NCBI RefSeq assembly: GCF_020360975.1
Contig: NW_025408667.1
Coordinates: 434,001-498,000 of the forward strand
Origin: Hirsutella rhossiliensis
Lineage: Eukaryota; Ascomycota; Sordariomycetes; Hypocreales; Ophiocordycipitaceae
DNA length: 64,000 nucleotides
Direction: 5' to 3'
Numbering within the stretch: position 1 is the first letter of the stretch; the number at the start of each line of letters is the position of its first letter. Of this stretch, positions 21,586 through 33,479 are shown piece by piece. Position numbers and translations under genes: made by a program. Below the pieces are notes generated by a model. It was not told where the DNA came from, did not search any database, and saw only the letters and a program-made list of their open reading frames with translations.

Positions 21586-23572
21586 CCACGAAAACAACAA
21601 AGAAGCGGCGGCTCCTCCGAAAGACGCGGTTTTAATACTAGAAGTTCCCTTAGCATACCGAGACTAGGCAGACGTCTTTTCTAAGGAAGAGGCTTCTAGA
21701 TTACCTCCTCTTTTAGGGCATTCGCACTTAATCGATCTCGAGGGAGGGCGAATACCTCCTTTAGGACCTATTTACAATCTTTCGGGGTATAAGCTATCTA
21801 TTCTACGCGAATATATTGCTTTAGCCTAGGAGAAGGGATAGATCCGGCAATTAATTAGTCCTATAGGCTCCCCGATCCTCTTCGTTCCTAAGAAAGGGGG
21901 GAAACTACGGCTATATATAGAATACCGCGGTCTAAATAAGGTAATAAAAAAGAACCGAATAGCCTTATAATTAATCTCGGGAATTTTAGACCGACTTAGT
22001 AAAGCGAAGCTCTTTACTAAGCTCGACCTTAAAGATGCCTATTACCGACTAAGGATTCGCGAGGGAGATAAGTAGAAAACAGCGTTTAAGTGCTACTATA
22101 GCTACTACGAATACTAAGTTATACCGTTTAAGCTAGTTAATGCCCCCGCCTTATTTCTATAGTATATTAACGATACGCTTAAAGGCCTAGTCGATATTAT
22201 CTATATTATTTACTTAGACGATATCCTTATCTTTAGTAAAGACCTAGCATAGTACGAGGACTATATAAAGGAAGTCTTATAACGACTATAGAAAGTAGGG
22301 CTTAACGCTAATTTAAGTAAGTGCGAATTCTTAGTAAAGAAGGTCTCCTTCCTCGGCTTTATAGTCGATAAAGAAGGGATCTATATAGAGGAGGAACGAG
22401 TCTACGCCCTCGTAGAGTAGCCGGTACCTCGTTCTATTAAAGATATCTAAGTCTTCCTAGGTTTTACTAGGTTCTACCGCCGCTTTATTAAGAACTATAG
22501 TAAGATTATCTCTACGCTTATAGATTGCTTCTATAAGCGAGCCTTAGGACGCCTAGTTCTTAGGCTGAAGGCACTATAGGCTTTTTTAGGGCTTAAGACG
22601 GCCTTTTAATATAAGCTAATTCTTAAATACTTCGACCCTTTTAAACCGATATAAGTCGAAACGGATATATCTTAGTTCGCGATTAAGGCTATTATTTCTT
22701 AACTATATAATAATCGATAGTATCTAGTTGCTTTCCTCTTAAGGAAACGTTAGAACGTAAAGATATAATATATAGTCCTTAACTATAAACTACTAGCTAT
22801 TATAAAAGCTTTCTATTAATAGCGCTACTATCTTATATATATAAAGTAAAAGATTACTATTTTAACGGACTATCTAAACTATAAGTACTCCCTATCTAAG
22901 CCTAAGCTAACGAATTAATAGGTAAATATACTAGATTAGTTATATAGTTTCGATTTCGAAATTATTTACTATCTAGGCTTAAAGAACCCTATAGATAGGT
23001 TATTAAGACGGCCTAATTATAAGAACTTAATAGGAATAGCTAGGCTATAAGATCTATATATTCTATTATTTCGTAGAAAATTTACCTAGCTATTTCCCTA
23101 TAAACCTATAAAAGGGGACCGTATATATTTAAGATAAGCTATTAAGTATAGCAATTAGACCGGTTCGCGACTAGATATCCCTATTGCTAATAAAAGAAAT
23201 AAGCTCGACTATCTTAAGCGTATTATATAAGTCTTAAGGACGTCGCGGACGACGTCCTAAGAGGAGGGCACCGTTATTATAGCACTAGCGTTATAAGAGT
23301 TACTCTTAGAGGCCCTACTAGCGGTATAGTAAGGGGACGCCTTTATTACTTAGTAGAAGCGTTTTATAAGTGCCTCCTAAGGCGCTACCGCCGGTAAGCT
23401 CTTATTAGAGGTCTAGAGTACTAATAATAAGGGGCTTCTATATCGCCGCGAAAAGATCTTTATACTTATAGGCTTAAGAAACGAAATCTTAATACTATTT
23501 TACGACGATAAGGCTACCGGCTATTAAGGCGGAACTAAGAGTTATAAGCGGATCTAGGCGCAGTACTACTAG
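21586..23572 (+). pseudogene. Gypsy E pol, first part: RT, RNase H, integrase zinc finger
   Basis: Plus-strand frame with RIP-type stops. A linker with VFSKEEASRLPP (about 21670-21710) leads to [15 protein letters not shown] near 21880-21910, FTKLDLKDAYY near 22020, and an intact catalytic YLDDILI at 22211-22231. It continues through FLGFTRFYRRFI (about 22455-22490), RNase H (about 22600-22860) and an integrase H2C2-type region (LLYRREKIF to about 23572). The element begins inside the pogo relic without 5' LTR, gag or protease, so it is 5'-truncated. Gypsy D then splits it at CCTAG 23573-23577, and it resumes at 44653. Confidence 0.85.
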
Positions 23573-23577
23573 CCTAG

Positions 23578-24029
23578 TATTACGACTATAGCTACTAGGC
23601 CGCTAACGTTCGACCGCGTTAAGCATATAATACGGTCTAATAGATAAATAGTCGGTACGACTATCTAATAGATATAGGATCGAGGGGATTATAGAGATCT
23701 AAGTAATCTAGGATTAACGAGATTACTACGCTCTATATAATCTAATATTAGGGATTATAGCTAGGCCTATAATCTAAGGATAGTCTCTATAGGTATATAT
23801 AGCTACCTACTTTTACTCCTTTAAATAGATAGCTCTCTAGCTTTTTATATATAGATCTTTATTACGATTCTATCTTTAATTCTAATTACCTAGTTATAGT
23901 CTATAGTCTATACCCTTTAACTTATTACTAACGTAATATACTTATTATTACTTAGACCACGCCCTATTATATTTATTAATATAAACCCCTTAATAGGTTT
24001 ATCCCTTAGGAATAATACTAGTCGTTATA
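23578..24029 (+). repeat. 5' LTR of Gypsy D (452 bp)
   Basis: Pairs with 44196-44647 over its full length, for example agctactaggccgctaa near the start and cttattattacttagaccac near the end. Ends TATTACGAC/GTCGTTATA form an imperfect inverted repeat as expected for TG...CA ends after RIP. Confidence 0.9.
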
Positions 24030-24099
24030 CGTTAAAAGCTCTTATTTAGTATAATACCGCGTTACTCTAAGTAATATTATAACTATTAATATACCTTTA

Positions 24100-25237
24100 T
24101 AATAAGCTAGATTAACTAACCTTAGAGCTACTATATTACCTTAAGATATAATATATAAGATTATTACCCTTTAATATAAGGTATAGTTACTTAGGAATAA
24201 AGGAGGTAATAGAAAAGTTAAGGACCTTAGAAAAGTAATTAAACTAAAATAGCTAGGACTATTCGACGGTACTTATAGCATGCTTTAAGACTTTCTTACC
24301 TAACTTAAGGCCTACTACTAGTTTTACCTTATTAAACTCTTAGACTTAGTCGAAAAGGTACTTTATATAGGAAATTATTTATCTAAAATAGTACTTACTT
24401 AGTTTAAACCTATTATAAGGGACTTTCTTAATAACTAACTAGCGTAATAAGATAACGAGATAGATAAAGTCTTTACTAGTTTCTAAGGATTTAAGGAAGC
24501 TATTATAAAGGTATTTAGAATAACTAATAAAGAATAAGAAGCTAAATAAAAACTTCGAGAACTTTAATAAAGGATCTTAGTATTAAATTATACTATAAAG
24601 TTCCGTAAAGTTACCTTAAAGCTTAATTAGGACGACCGACCCCTTATATTATAATTCTATAATAGGCTTAAAGAAGAAGTTAAGGATAAGCTTTATAAGG
24701 AAAATCGACCTAATAACCTCTTAGACTATATTACTATAGTAGTATAAATTAATAATAGATAGTATACGCGACGCTAAGAAAAGAAATAAGAAAGAGTAAA
24801 CTAAACCCTTTCCTATAAAAATAACTTTAACTAACGCGCTAACTATAAAAAAAAGCGTAAAACTCCTATTACCTATATATATATAACTAACCTAGGTAGG
24901 ATAGACCTAGATATAATATAGAAAAGTAAAGGAAAGTATTTTAACTATAAGAAACCTAGATATTACTCTAAGGAATATAGATAACCTTATAAGGAGAAGA
25001 AAACCTATTAGGCCTTAGCCCTAAAAGGTAGGAAATACTTAAATGCTATTAATAGATAAGAACTAAACTATAAACTCCTTAGTTAAACTATATACTATAA
25101 CGATAAATATATAGTATACTTAAGCGATAAGAATAGTACTAAATAGTTCCTAAAGCTACTAAGGAAAACTCTTATAATAATATAAAGAAGGGATCCTAAA
25201 ATATAGAAATAAGTTAAATTTATAGAACTAAAATACT
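24100..25237 (+). pseudogene. Gypsy D gag
   Basis: A decayed capsid frame (FDGTYSML near 24270; capsid-like to about 24740) is followed by a basic stretch and the zinc knuckle at 24937-24980, which reads YFNYKKPRYYSKEYR. The CCHC Cys and His have become Tyr through C-to-T changes. After it comes YYNDKYIVYLSDKNSTK (about 25090-25140), the short motif often found between gag and protease in fungal chromoviruses. The frame is then cut by Copia C. Confidence 0.75.
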
Positions 25238-25242
25238 CTTAC

Positions 25243-25528
25243 TCTTAAGTAAGGGCTTAAGAGTATAGTAAAAGAAATAAGGGCATAGAAAGGTAAATTT
25301 AGTAATATATATCTTAGTCTATCTATTAAGATAAAGGAGGAGCTTATATAAGTATAGTAACTATATATAGCTAGCTAAAAGAGGGTATTAAGATATTCCT
25401 ATACCTAAGTTAAGCCTATATAATATCCTTAGGCTAAGGGAGTTATATTAGTTAAGTAGGCTTCCTTATATATAACTATTAGGTTTACTAAATATAACTA
25501 TAGCTTCTTATACCTACTCTCCTTAATA
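25243..25528 (-). repeat. 3' LTR of Copia C (286 bp)
   Basis: Begins tcttaagtaagggcttaaga, containing the inverted pair tcttaag/cttaaga, and ends ccttaata. Same length as 31922-32207. The neighbouring internal bases tacccctata read as a purine tract (taggggta) on the element's sense strand. Confidence 0.9.
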
Positions 25529-28500
25529 TACCCCTATACTACCCTAGCTTTTAGATAGTAGGGCAATAGGTAAAGGAGCGTTTAGGCTAATAAAATATAA
25601 GGTTATTCCGATATTAAATTCAGCTGCTTTATTATCTATTTAAGGAGGTTATCTAAAAATAAGGGAGGCTCCTAATTATATTCTATAAAAAAGGGAAGGT
25701 AAATATAGTAAAAGGTAAAAGCTAGGACCTAAGAGGATAGGATATAAGGAGAACCCCCCTCCTTATATCCTATCTCTTTAAGCCCTTAAGTTCGTTAACC
25801 GCGTCCCCCCTAGGGCATAGTTATATAACTTACTCTTACCGTTTAATTAGTAGTTATAAGTTATATTTATAACCTTCTTTATAAGGAGGGGTATAGCGGG
25901 GTATTCTTTATATAGCCTAGGTACCGTAGTACCTTTACTAGCGACGTTATCCTTTAAAATAAAAGTAATTCTAAAGGTAGGCTTTCTAATAATATATTCC
26001 TTATATTAATTAGTCTTAATTTAGTAAACCTATTATAATTATCGTAAGTTTAAGCGCTATAGTATTATACTATTTTAGGGGTAGTCTAATAATAGCTTTA
26101 CTTTTTAGTAGTAAATAGGGCTAAACTTTATATCTTAGATCTTTATAGTTTCTTAACTAAATTAGGATCTAACTATACTATTAGAATCCCTTAATCTTAG
26201 TATATATAGTAGTGCTCTTATTATTAGGATCTAGCGATTATTAAGTTCGCTATAGTAAGGAGATATTACGCCCTAATATAGTAGTTAGGTATATTATCTC
26301 TTAATATATCTTCTAGCTATATTACTAGTCCTAGTTACTTAATAAAGCTGTAATACTTTTAGTATATAAGCGCCTTCGTTATACTATTAGCTAGGTTATC
26401 TACTAATATAATCTAGTTAACTTATATTTAATCTTACTATACCTCTTAACGAAGCTAGTATCTATAAACGTTAATATACTTAAGGTTCGTCTTAAGCTTT
26501 ATACTTAATTTAGTTAGAAGCTTAATAGTCTAAAGGTTATTATACTAGAGCTCTATAGTCCGTTTAATACTAATGCTAAGCCCTTTAATTAGCCGGCTAA
26601 ATACTACTTATTCCTTCGCTATCTATAAGAGTGCTAATAATTTAGCTTTTATAAAGGACGTTATTATAGTAGCTTACTTAATAGCTTTCTAGTTAATTAG
26701 CCTACTAAAGAATAGGAATATATATCCTTATAAGGACTTCCTAGTCTCTAAGTTATCGGTATATAAAGAGTCGGATATATATATTAGCCGCCTTATTAGG
26801 TTTATTGCTATAAAGTAGATATAGCGGTTTCTTATATAATAAAGGTAAGCTAGGTATTTATATACTTTATACTTATAGCGCGGCCTAGGGTTATAATTAT
26901 ATTAGGCTAGCTTTCTAGCTATAAATATAATATCTAGCCTAGTATAAATTACTAGATAAATAAGCGACCTAATTAAAGGGATATATTTATATATCTCTTC
27001 CTTTAAGGCTTACCTTTTATAAAGGATAAGCTCTTTTATTATTAGCAGGATCTTAAGCTTATAAAGGATATTATTATTAAGGATATAATATTTCTTCGCG
27101 GTCTTAAAGATATAGGAAGCTTATAAGAGCTATATCTTTTTAAGATCCTTATCCTTAATAATCTTAATACTAAGGAACTAGCGTAGCTCTCTTATATATA
27201 TAACGGTATATTTCTTTATAATAGCCTTATATAGCTATTTCTAGTCTTATTTTTGCCCTTTAGGATATATTATAACGATATTATCTACGAAGATAAAGAT
27301 AATAACGCTCTTATAGACTAGTATATAGGCGTCTTTTACTAGCTACTAGGCTCTTAGTTTAGTAAAGAAACTAGATATCGCTTTAAACTATAGCTTTAAG
27401 GAGATATAGAGCCCGTATAGTACTTTTAATAGCTTTAGGCATAGCCTATATATTAAGAATCTTAGTAGAAGCTAGTAATAGACTTTTTAGCGTAAGATTA
27501 TATATAGAAATACTATTTTTTACGTTGTATTACTCTATCTTAAAGTCCTTAAGGTAGTAAAAGGCTATTAGTAGTCGAAATATTTATACTTATAGCGTAG
27601 CTATATATATATCCTCGTTACCTTTAGGTTATAGGTCTCTACGAACTATAATATATACTTTAAAGCGTATAATATACCCTTATTTATCGGTCTTATATAT
27701 AAAGACCTAATATAAGGGGATTAGGAAGTAACCTTTCTATTTAATAATAGCTTTTAGGATAGTCTTCTATATACCCCTTACTAGGTTTTCCTCTATTTCG
27801 CGGTCTATAGCTTCCTTCTACTTATATACGAATTCTAAAGCTATTACCGCGTTAAAGGAGGTAGGGGGAGGCGGTATATCTTTAATATAAAGCTTATACT
27901 TACTTACCTTTACGATAATATTATTAATAAGGGATCTCTTAGGCCTACGAGCCCGTTTTCCTTTAATAACGTTGCTTAGGTTAATCCCTTATAATATATC
28001 CTTTCGTCTATATTATTCTTATATTTATAATATCCTTAAGCCGGCCCTACTAACCGCTAGGTTAAGGGTATAGGGTTCGGACTAAGGGTTATCTTCTTAA
28101 ACCTATACTATAATCGTTCCTTTACCCCCTAGGTTAAGAGGTATATTATTACGTTTATCTTAAGGAGATAAGTTAATTAATATAAGTATTATATCTTTAA
28201 GCTATCTCCTTAATAAGATATAGGAGGGGTTGCTAGCTATAGTATCTATTATAAGCGTAGGAGGCATAGAGCTTAGTAACTCTATATTAAATATAGTATT
28301 AAGTAGAAGGGGTAATTTTAAAATCTCTATCCCTAGGCCTACTATTTCTAAAGGAGAAAGATATATATATCTATATAATCCTTATAAGAGCGTCTTTAAT
28401 CCCTAATCTTCTAAAGTATATAGGGGTAATAGGTCCTATAAGAGGGTAATTACTTCTTCTAGCGTCTAACTATTATCTATATTATTATCGGATAAACTTA

Positions 28501-31500
28501 GTACCTTAAAGGTTTTAGGTTCCCCGCTATTTATAATATTAGTTACGGCTATATCTCTAAGGATATTATAGCTATATATTTAGACTACCTAGGCTTACTC
28601 TTCTCTTTTTATATCGTAGCTTATAGACTTATTAAACTATATATTAGCTAATACTATTAGTTTATTCTATTTAATTAACGGTATTTATATAATATACTAT
28701 TAAGTAGACCTAAAGCTTATTAGGTAGATAATATAAGCTCTTTACTTAAGGGGTAATTATATCTTATATAACTTAATATATTCGAATACCGTAATTATTA
28801 TTAGGAACGCTATATAGCTAAAGACCCTTTAATATATAATATCTAGTTTAATATCTTTAATATAGTAATATAGTAGATTATTTTCTTTTATCTAGGTCTA
28901 CTAACGCTTATATAGGCTCTGCTAGCTATAATTATATAATTCGAAGGGTATTATATTAAGTAGGTATACCGCTATATAGTATATCTCTAGCTATAGCTCT
29001 TTTAGAAGCTTTAAGTTAAGCTTTATAACCCTTACTTTTTCCTTTATTATTACCTTTAATCTCTCTACGTAACTATTTTATATAGGCGTTAAAAGGGCTA
29101 ACTATATAACTTATATCCCTTTATTAGTTATATAATCTATTTATTTTATTATTAAAAGAGCCCTTTCCCTATTAATAACTAATATAGTTATTTTAACTCC
29201 GTACTAGGTCTTAAGTAATACTACGAAGTTATTAAAGATATCCTTAATACCTATTTTTCTTTTTATTAAGTAATAGAACCTTATAGATATATCTATATAA
29301 GTAAATAAAGCGAATTTCTTTTCCTTATTATATACTATTATAAGGCTAAGGTAAAGGTCGAAGCTAACTTATACCCCTAGACTTTTAGGCCTTAGGGATA
29401 GTGTTTTTCTCGAGACTTCCCTCTTAGCTTTCCCTATTACGTATATATAATAGCTATATATTATACGGCCTTAAAGCTTCGTGCCTAGGCAGGCTTTTAA
29501 TAGCTTCTCTAGTAATCTTAGACTAGGATACTTAAGGCGGCGATACTATAAGTTACCTACCCCCCTAGTTAGCGGCTTAGGCGCTTATATAATATAAATA
29601 CCCGCTTATGCTATAGGAGTATTCCTATTACGAATTAACCTTCGAAGTTAGTTAGTTTAATATAAACCTCTTTTATAGGTTTTAAATAAAGGTATCCTAG
29701 GAGCTAGTTCTAGAATATCCCTACCGTTATCCTTAGCCTTACTAAGAAGACACTTATCGGTATTTCTAAGATAAAGTAAGTATTTAGTTATAAGGAACGG
29801 TGTTCCTACTATAAATAAAGCAGCTATAATATACTCTCCCGATTATATAAGCTAATAAGTAGTATATTAATTATAGACAAAATCTCATCCTATAGAGCAA
29901 GAATCGCTCGTTATTTTGCATGTTATTAGGCATTAAACGGGTTGCCGGTTATCGTATAATCGGGAATCGAAAGAACAGAGCTAGCTTAGAATACTAGCTA
30001 AGACCTCTTAAGAACACCGGCACGACCAACCTCCTTTAAACATAAATATCAGTGGAACTAAGACACTTCCAGCTACACTCGAGGCATCATAGAATTTCCT
30101 AGTCTTAGGGCTATACGGTAGCCTAAATCTAGTCCCGAAAAGTTTTTCCGTTCAGCTATAATTGTCTATATAAGACAGCATGTCTGCTAGTAGATAGAGT
30201 AAGAATCATTAACTTTAACACCTCTTCTATACACTAATACACTACTAATAAATAACGTTGAAAATCCTACCTTATACTCCTTCTTTCCCTCTATTACGTA
30301 GGCTTACGTGATTCCTTGATTTCCTAAAATTCCGCTTTTGCTTATATACCTTAAGATTAGTAGAGTTATCTTTCTACAGTTAATTATAGGGATAACTACT
30401 ATTCCTATTCCTTATACCCTAAAGGCTTAGTCTCTAACCTAGACTTCGTTGTTAGAACCCTACTTAAAGGTTCCTTCCTAGAACTAACCTAGGTTATTAA
30501 AGAGGTTAATATCGGCCCCTAAGTCGTATATTAATTTATCGGTAAGTAATAGCGTTCCCTTAATAGCTATGTTTACCCTAGATAGAGTAACCGTATTAAT
30601 AGTCTTTCCTAGCCCGTTATTACTAATAATAGTATCTACTAGTTCTCTTCCTTTAAGGTAGGAATTAAGGGTCTAGGCTATATATTTTACTTTCTCGTTT
30701 AAATAGTCTTTTAGCTATTTTTCGATATTCTATTTAGCTAGATTAATATATTTCTAGCCCATCGGGGGCTTCTTATTAAGTATTACCTATAGTAAGTAGT
30801 AATTTTCCTACTAGCTTATTAAGCTATTAACGTGCTACTTATAGCTAGCGTATTTAGCTTAGGTATCTACTTTCCTAGAGATTTAATTAGCGCTTCCCTT
30901 TTTTATAGGTAGTTATAACTTCTTCCTATAAGTATATTCTTATTTAAAGTTAGCGATTAGGTTCCTTAAGGGAAGTTAATCTTTACTATATCTTTTATTA
31001 TAAAGGTCGAGAGCCCTTATTATTATAGACTAATATAGGTCCTACTCGCCTACCGCTATAAGAAAGTCCTATTTAATTCTTATATTATTAAGTATATCGA
31101 CCTTAAGGTCTTATAAATCTATAATAATTTAGTCGAGCTATTCTACTTACGCTTTCTAGTCTCGCGAGCCTCTTTTATTAATAGAGGTCGTATATCTCTT
31201 ATAAATTAGCTTTTTCTCTTTTACTCCTAAAGGCAAGGCTTACTTCTTTAATTCCCTGATTTTCTCTCTTAGGCTATTATATATTAGGGTTATCCCCTAA
31301 AGCCCTTTACTAATCGTTTTCTTAATTAATTCTTTAAGTATAATTAGGGCTTTCTACTAGACCTTATAGCGATCGAATTATAGCTAGAACCTTTTCTTAA
31401 GGTTATAAAAGGAGTCCTTTATATAGTAGTATCGTTCGTTATAGCCTATTCGCCTAGTAAGGGACGTAGCCTCGGTTTTATCTTCTTATTAGGAAGGTTT

Positions 31501-31910
31501 CCCTTTAAGGTTAATAATAAATTACTCCTAGTCTAGCTTTTAAGGCTGTTTAAGCTTCTTTATACCGTCTAGGCTAGTATATTCCTAAATCTTATAAGTC
31601 TAGGCCTATAATTTAATCCCCTTTATCTATAAGGTCTAATCGAGGCTTTCCTTTAGTCTTACGATATAATTATCCCCTCTTACTTCCTTTAATATTATCT
31701 TAGGAAAATTAAGGGTTCTAGCTTAATAAGTAATATCCTTCTTTAAGGGATATATAATTCGTATAATTTATATATTTCTAGTAGTGCCCCTTAGTATAGC
31801 TAGGTTCCTTGCCTTAATACTACGATTTAAGCGTTATAATAGCATTAATAGCTCGTAAATAGCTTTAAAGGTAATATCGGCTAGTAAAAGATAATCTAGC
31901 TATATAGACC
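25529..31910 (-). pseudogene. Copia C gag-pol, RIP-inactivated
   Basis: Minus strand, right to left. Gag-like region about 30700-31900, mostly Lys/Arg/Glu-rich and unrecognisable in detail. Protease with YDLGA at 30510-30530 (DSGA before RIP) and a NNEV stretch. Then a 569-bp insertion. Integrase about 28900-29560 with the YRRLK-x-PSLRLLEKLL block, which corresponds to HRRLGHPS. RT about 26900-28000 with FVDNIVI at 27280-27305. RNase H lies towards 25900. TAA/TAG stops fall throughout. Gene order protease-integrase-RT is diagnostic of Copia. Confidence 0.8.
29788..30356 (+). mobile_element. L1 copy of a 570-bp non-autonomous element with 4-bp TSD
   Basis: One of three copies (also 56102-56672 and, inverted, 60478-61048). 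It starts TTATAAGGAA and ends ATACCTTAAGA, so the ends are inverted (ttataagg/tcttaagg). The flanking TTAG (29784-29787, 30357-30360) is a perfect 4-bp duplication. It lies between protease and integrase of Copia C. This copy keeps many CA/TG (29875-30340) while the host element has lost them, so it arrived later or escaped RIP. It has a TATA-like tatataaga at 30168-30176 but no ORF. It may be a solo LTR or a MITE. Confidence 0.7.
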
Positions 31911-31921
31911 GGGCTTATAAC
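31911..31921 (-). promoter_or_regulatory. Primer binding site of Copia C
   Basis: gggcttataac, next to the 5' LTR, is the RIP form of gggctcataac, the anticodon arm of initiator tRNA-Met read in the tRNA sense on the plus strand. Confidence 0.7.
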
Positions 31922-32207
31922 TCTTAAGTAGGGGCTTAAGAGTATAGTAGAAGAAATAAGGGTATAAAAAGGTAAATTTAGTAATATATATCTTAGCCTA
32001 TCTATTAGGATAAGGGAGGGGCTTATATAGGTATAGTAACTATATATAGCTAGTTAAAGGAGGGTATTAAGGTATTCTTATACCTAAGTTAGGCCTATAT
32101 AATATCCTTAGGCTAAGGGAGTTATATTAGTTAAGCAGGCTTCCTTATATATAACTATTAAGTCTACTAAGTATAACTATAGCCTCTTATACTTACTTTC
32201 CTTAATA
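31922..32207 (-). repeat. 5' LTR of Copia C (286 bp)
   Basis: Partner of 25243-25528 with the same inverted start (tcttaag...cttaaga) and end (ccttaata). Confidence 0.9.
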
Positions 32208-32212
32208 CCTAC

Positions 32213-32987
32213 CTTAAAGGAGTCTCTTAAGAATAGATTAGGAAGAATAGTAAACGATTCTAGGAAGATATATAAATTAAAATCGATAATAATAATAAGT
32301 AGTCTATAAATAATATAATAAAAAAGATATAAACGTAGCCCTTATACTTACGAAACTTAGATAATAACTTAAAAAGAAATAACGAAGTATTAACGATATA
32401 AGTTCTAAAGAATAAGAAATACTTAGAGAAATAAAAGATAAAAACGAACTTATACTACTACCCTTACTACTAAGGGAAAATACTACGATTAAAGAATACG
32501 CTCTATACTTTAAAGAATTTAAAGGAATACTTAAAATTAAAACCTAATAAATACTTTAAATTCTTATAGAAAACTAATAAACTATATTAATTCGATATTA
32601 ACTAGCGCTACGCGAAAGAGACTATACTATAGCTATTGCTATAGTTAATACCTTTATAGCTCTATAATAAGAATAGTAATAATAAGGAGAATTTAAAGAT
32701 AATCTATAAATACTACTTACTTATAAGTACTATAAGTATATTTTATAGATATTATACGTTTACCTAAACTATATAATATACTTTTAGATAAAGGTATAAT
32801 ACGACGCTTTCTTAATTAGATTTAAGGGATAAGTACTTTCGAAACCCTACCTAAGTATAAAACTAAACTATTAAAAAATTAATTAACGCTACCTAAACGA
32901 CTAAGTTATATTATTAGAACCTAATTATAGTACGCTACTTAAATACCGCAATAATTACGGATTATTAATACGATATCTTTTCGAGAT
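32213..32987 (+). other. Gypsy D internal segment between the two Copia insertions
   Basis: This is Gypsy D sequence between gag and protease, very AT-rich and Lys/Ile/Tyr-biased in every frame. It is the only D sequence between CCTAC (32208-32212) and ATATA (32988-32992). No domain is visible in it. Confidence 0.6.
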
Positions 32988-32992
32988 ATATA

Positions 32993-33406
32993 TCTCGCGA
33001 AGAGAGATGCGAGAAGTGCATGAAAATGCACGAAGGTGAAATTGGAAGTAAGGGGTCGGACAGGCAGGGCAGAGGGATTTGATTCTTGCGGGGGCAGCAA
33101 TAAAGGTAGGAGAGTGATTGTTGTATTGCCTTAATTGTCCTTCTTTCCTCTATCTAACGCCCCTCTTTATACCCTTCTAGCATCTCAATTAACAAAGAAG
33201 ATCCTGCTTAAAAGCCACTAATGTCCTTTCGACTACCGAGCTTTTGCCGGTTTTCCCCTCCTTTCTAGCCGTTGCCGGCACATCCGTCTTATCTCTCGCC
33301 ACCTCCATAGGAAGCCATCGCCACTTCTGCTTCCCCTTATACCCCCACCCTCCTTTCTGCACCTCTTTTTAGCTCCTTCTTCCTTCTTCCACACCGGGTG
33401 TTTTTT
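32993..33406 (-). repeat. 3' LTR of Copia copy 2, missing 68 bp of U3
   Basis: It matches the 5' LTR at 38755-39166, but the last 68 bp (39167-39234 in the partner, agcttccttgg to cttcgcgaca) are absent. Internal sequence acacccttagct follows directly. The lost piece is the start of U3 next to the polypurine tract. Since the 5' LTR still has it, the deletion happened after insertion. Confidence 0.85.
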
Positions 33407-33479
33407 ACACCCTTAGCTATGGCCTGCCCCTTAAGGGCATAGGCTTCAGGCGCTGGTGAGCGTATAGAGGAGGTCTTAG

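Larger units (their letters stand above)
25243..32207 (-). mobile_element. Copia C, complete Ty1/Copia element nested in Gypsy D
   Basis: A 6965-bp element with 286-bp LTRs at 25243-25528 and 31922-32207, flanked by CTTAC (25238-25242) and CCTAC (32208-32212). The single C/T difference fits RIP. The primer site gggcttataac (31911-31921) is the mutated half of initiator tRNA-Met. Pol is on the minus strand and shows protease, integrase and RT. It is interrupted by a 569-bp repeat (29788-30356) between protease and integrase. It is a different family from Copia copies 1-4, with different LTRs. Confidence 0.9.
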
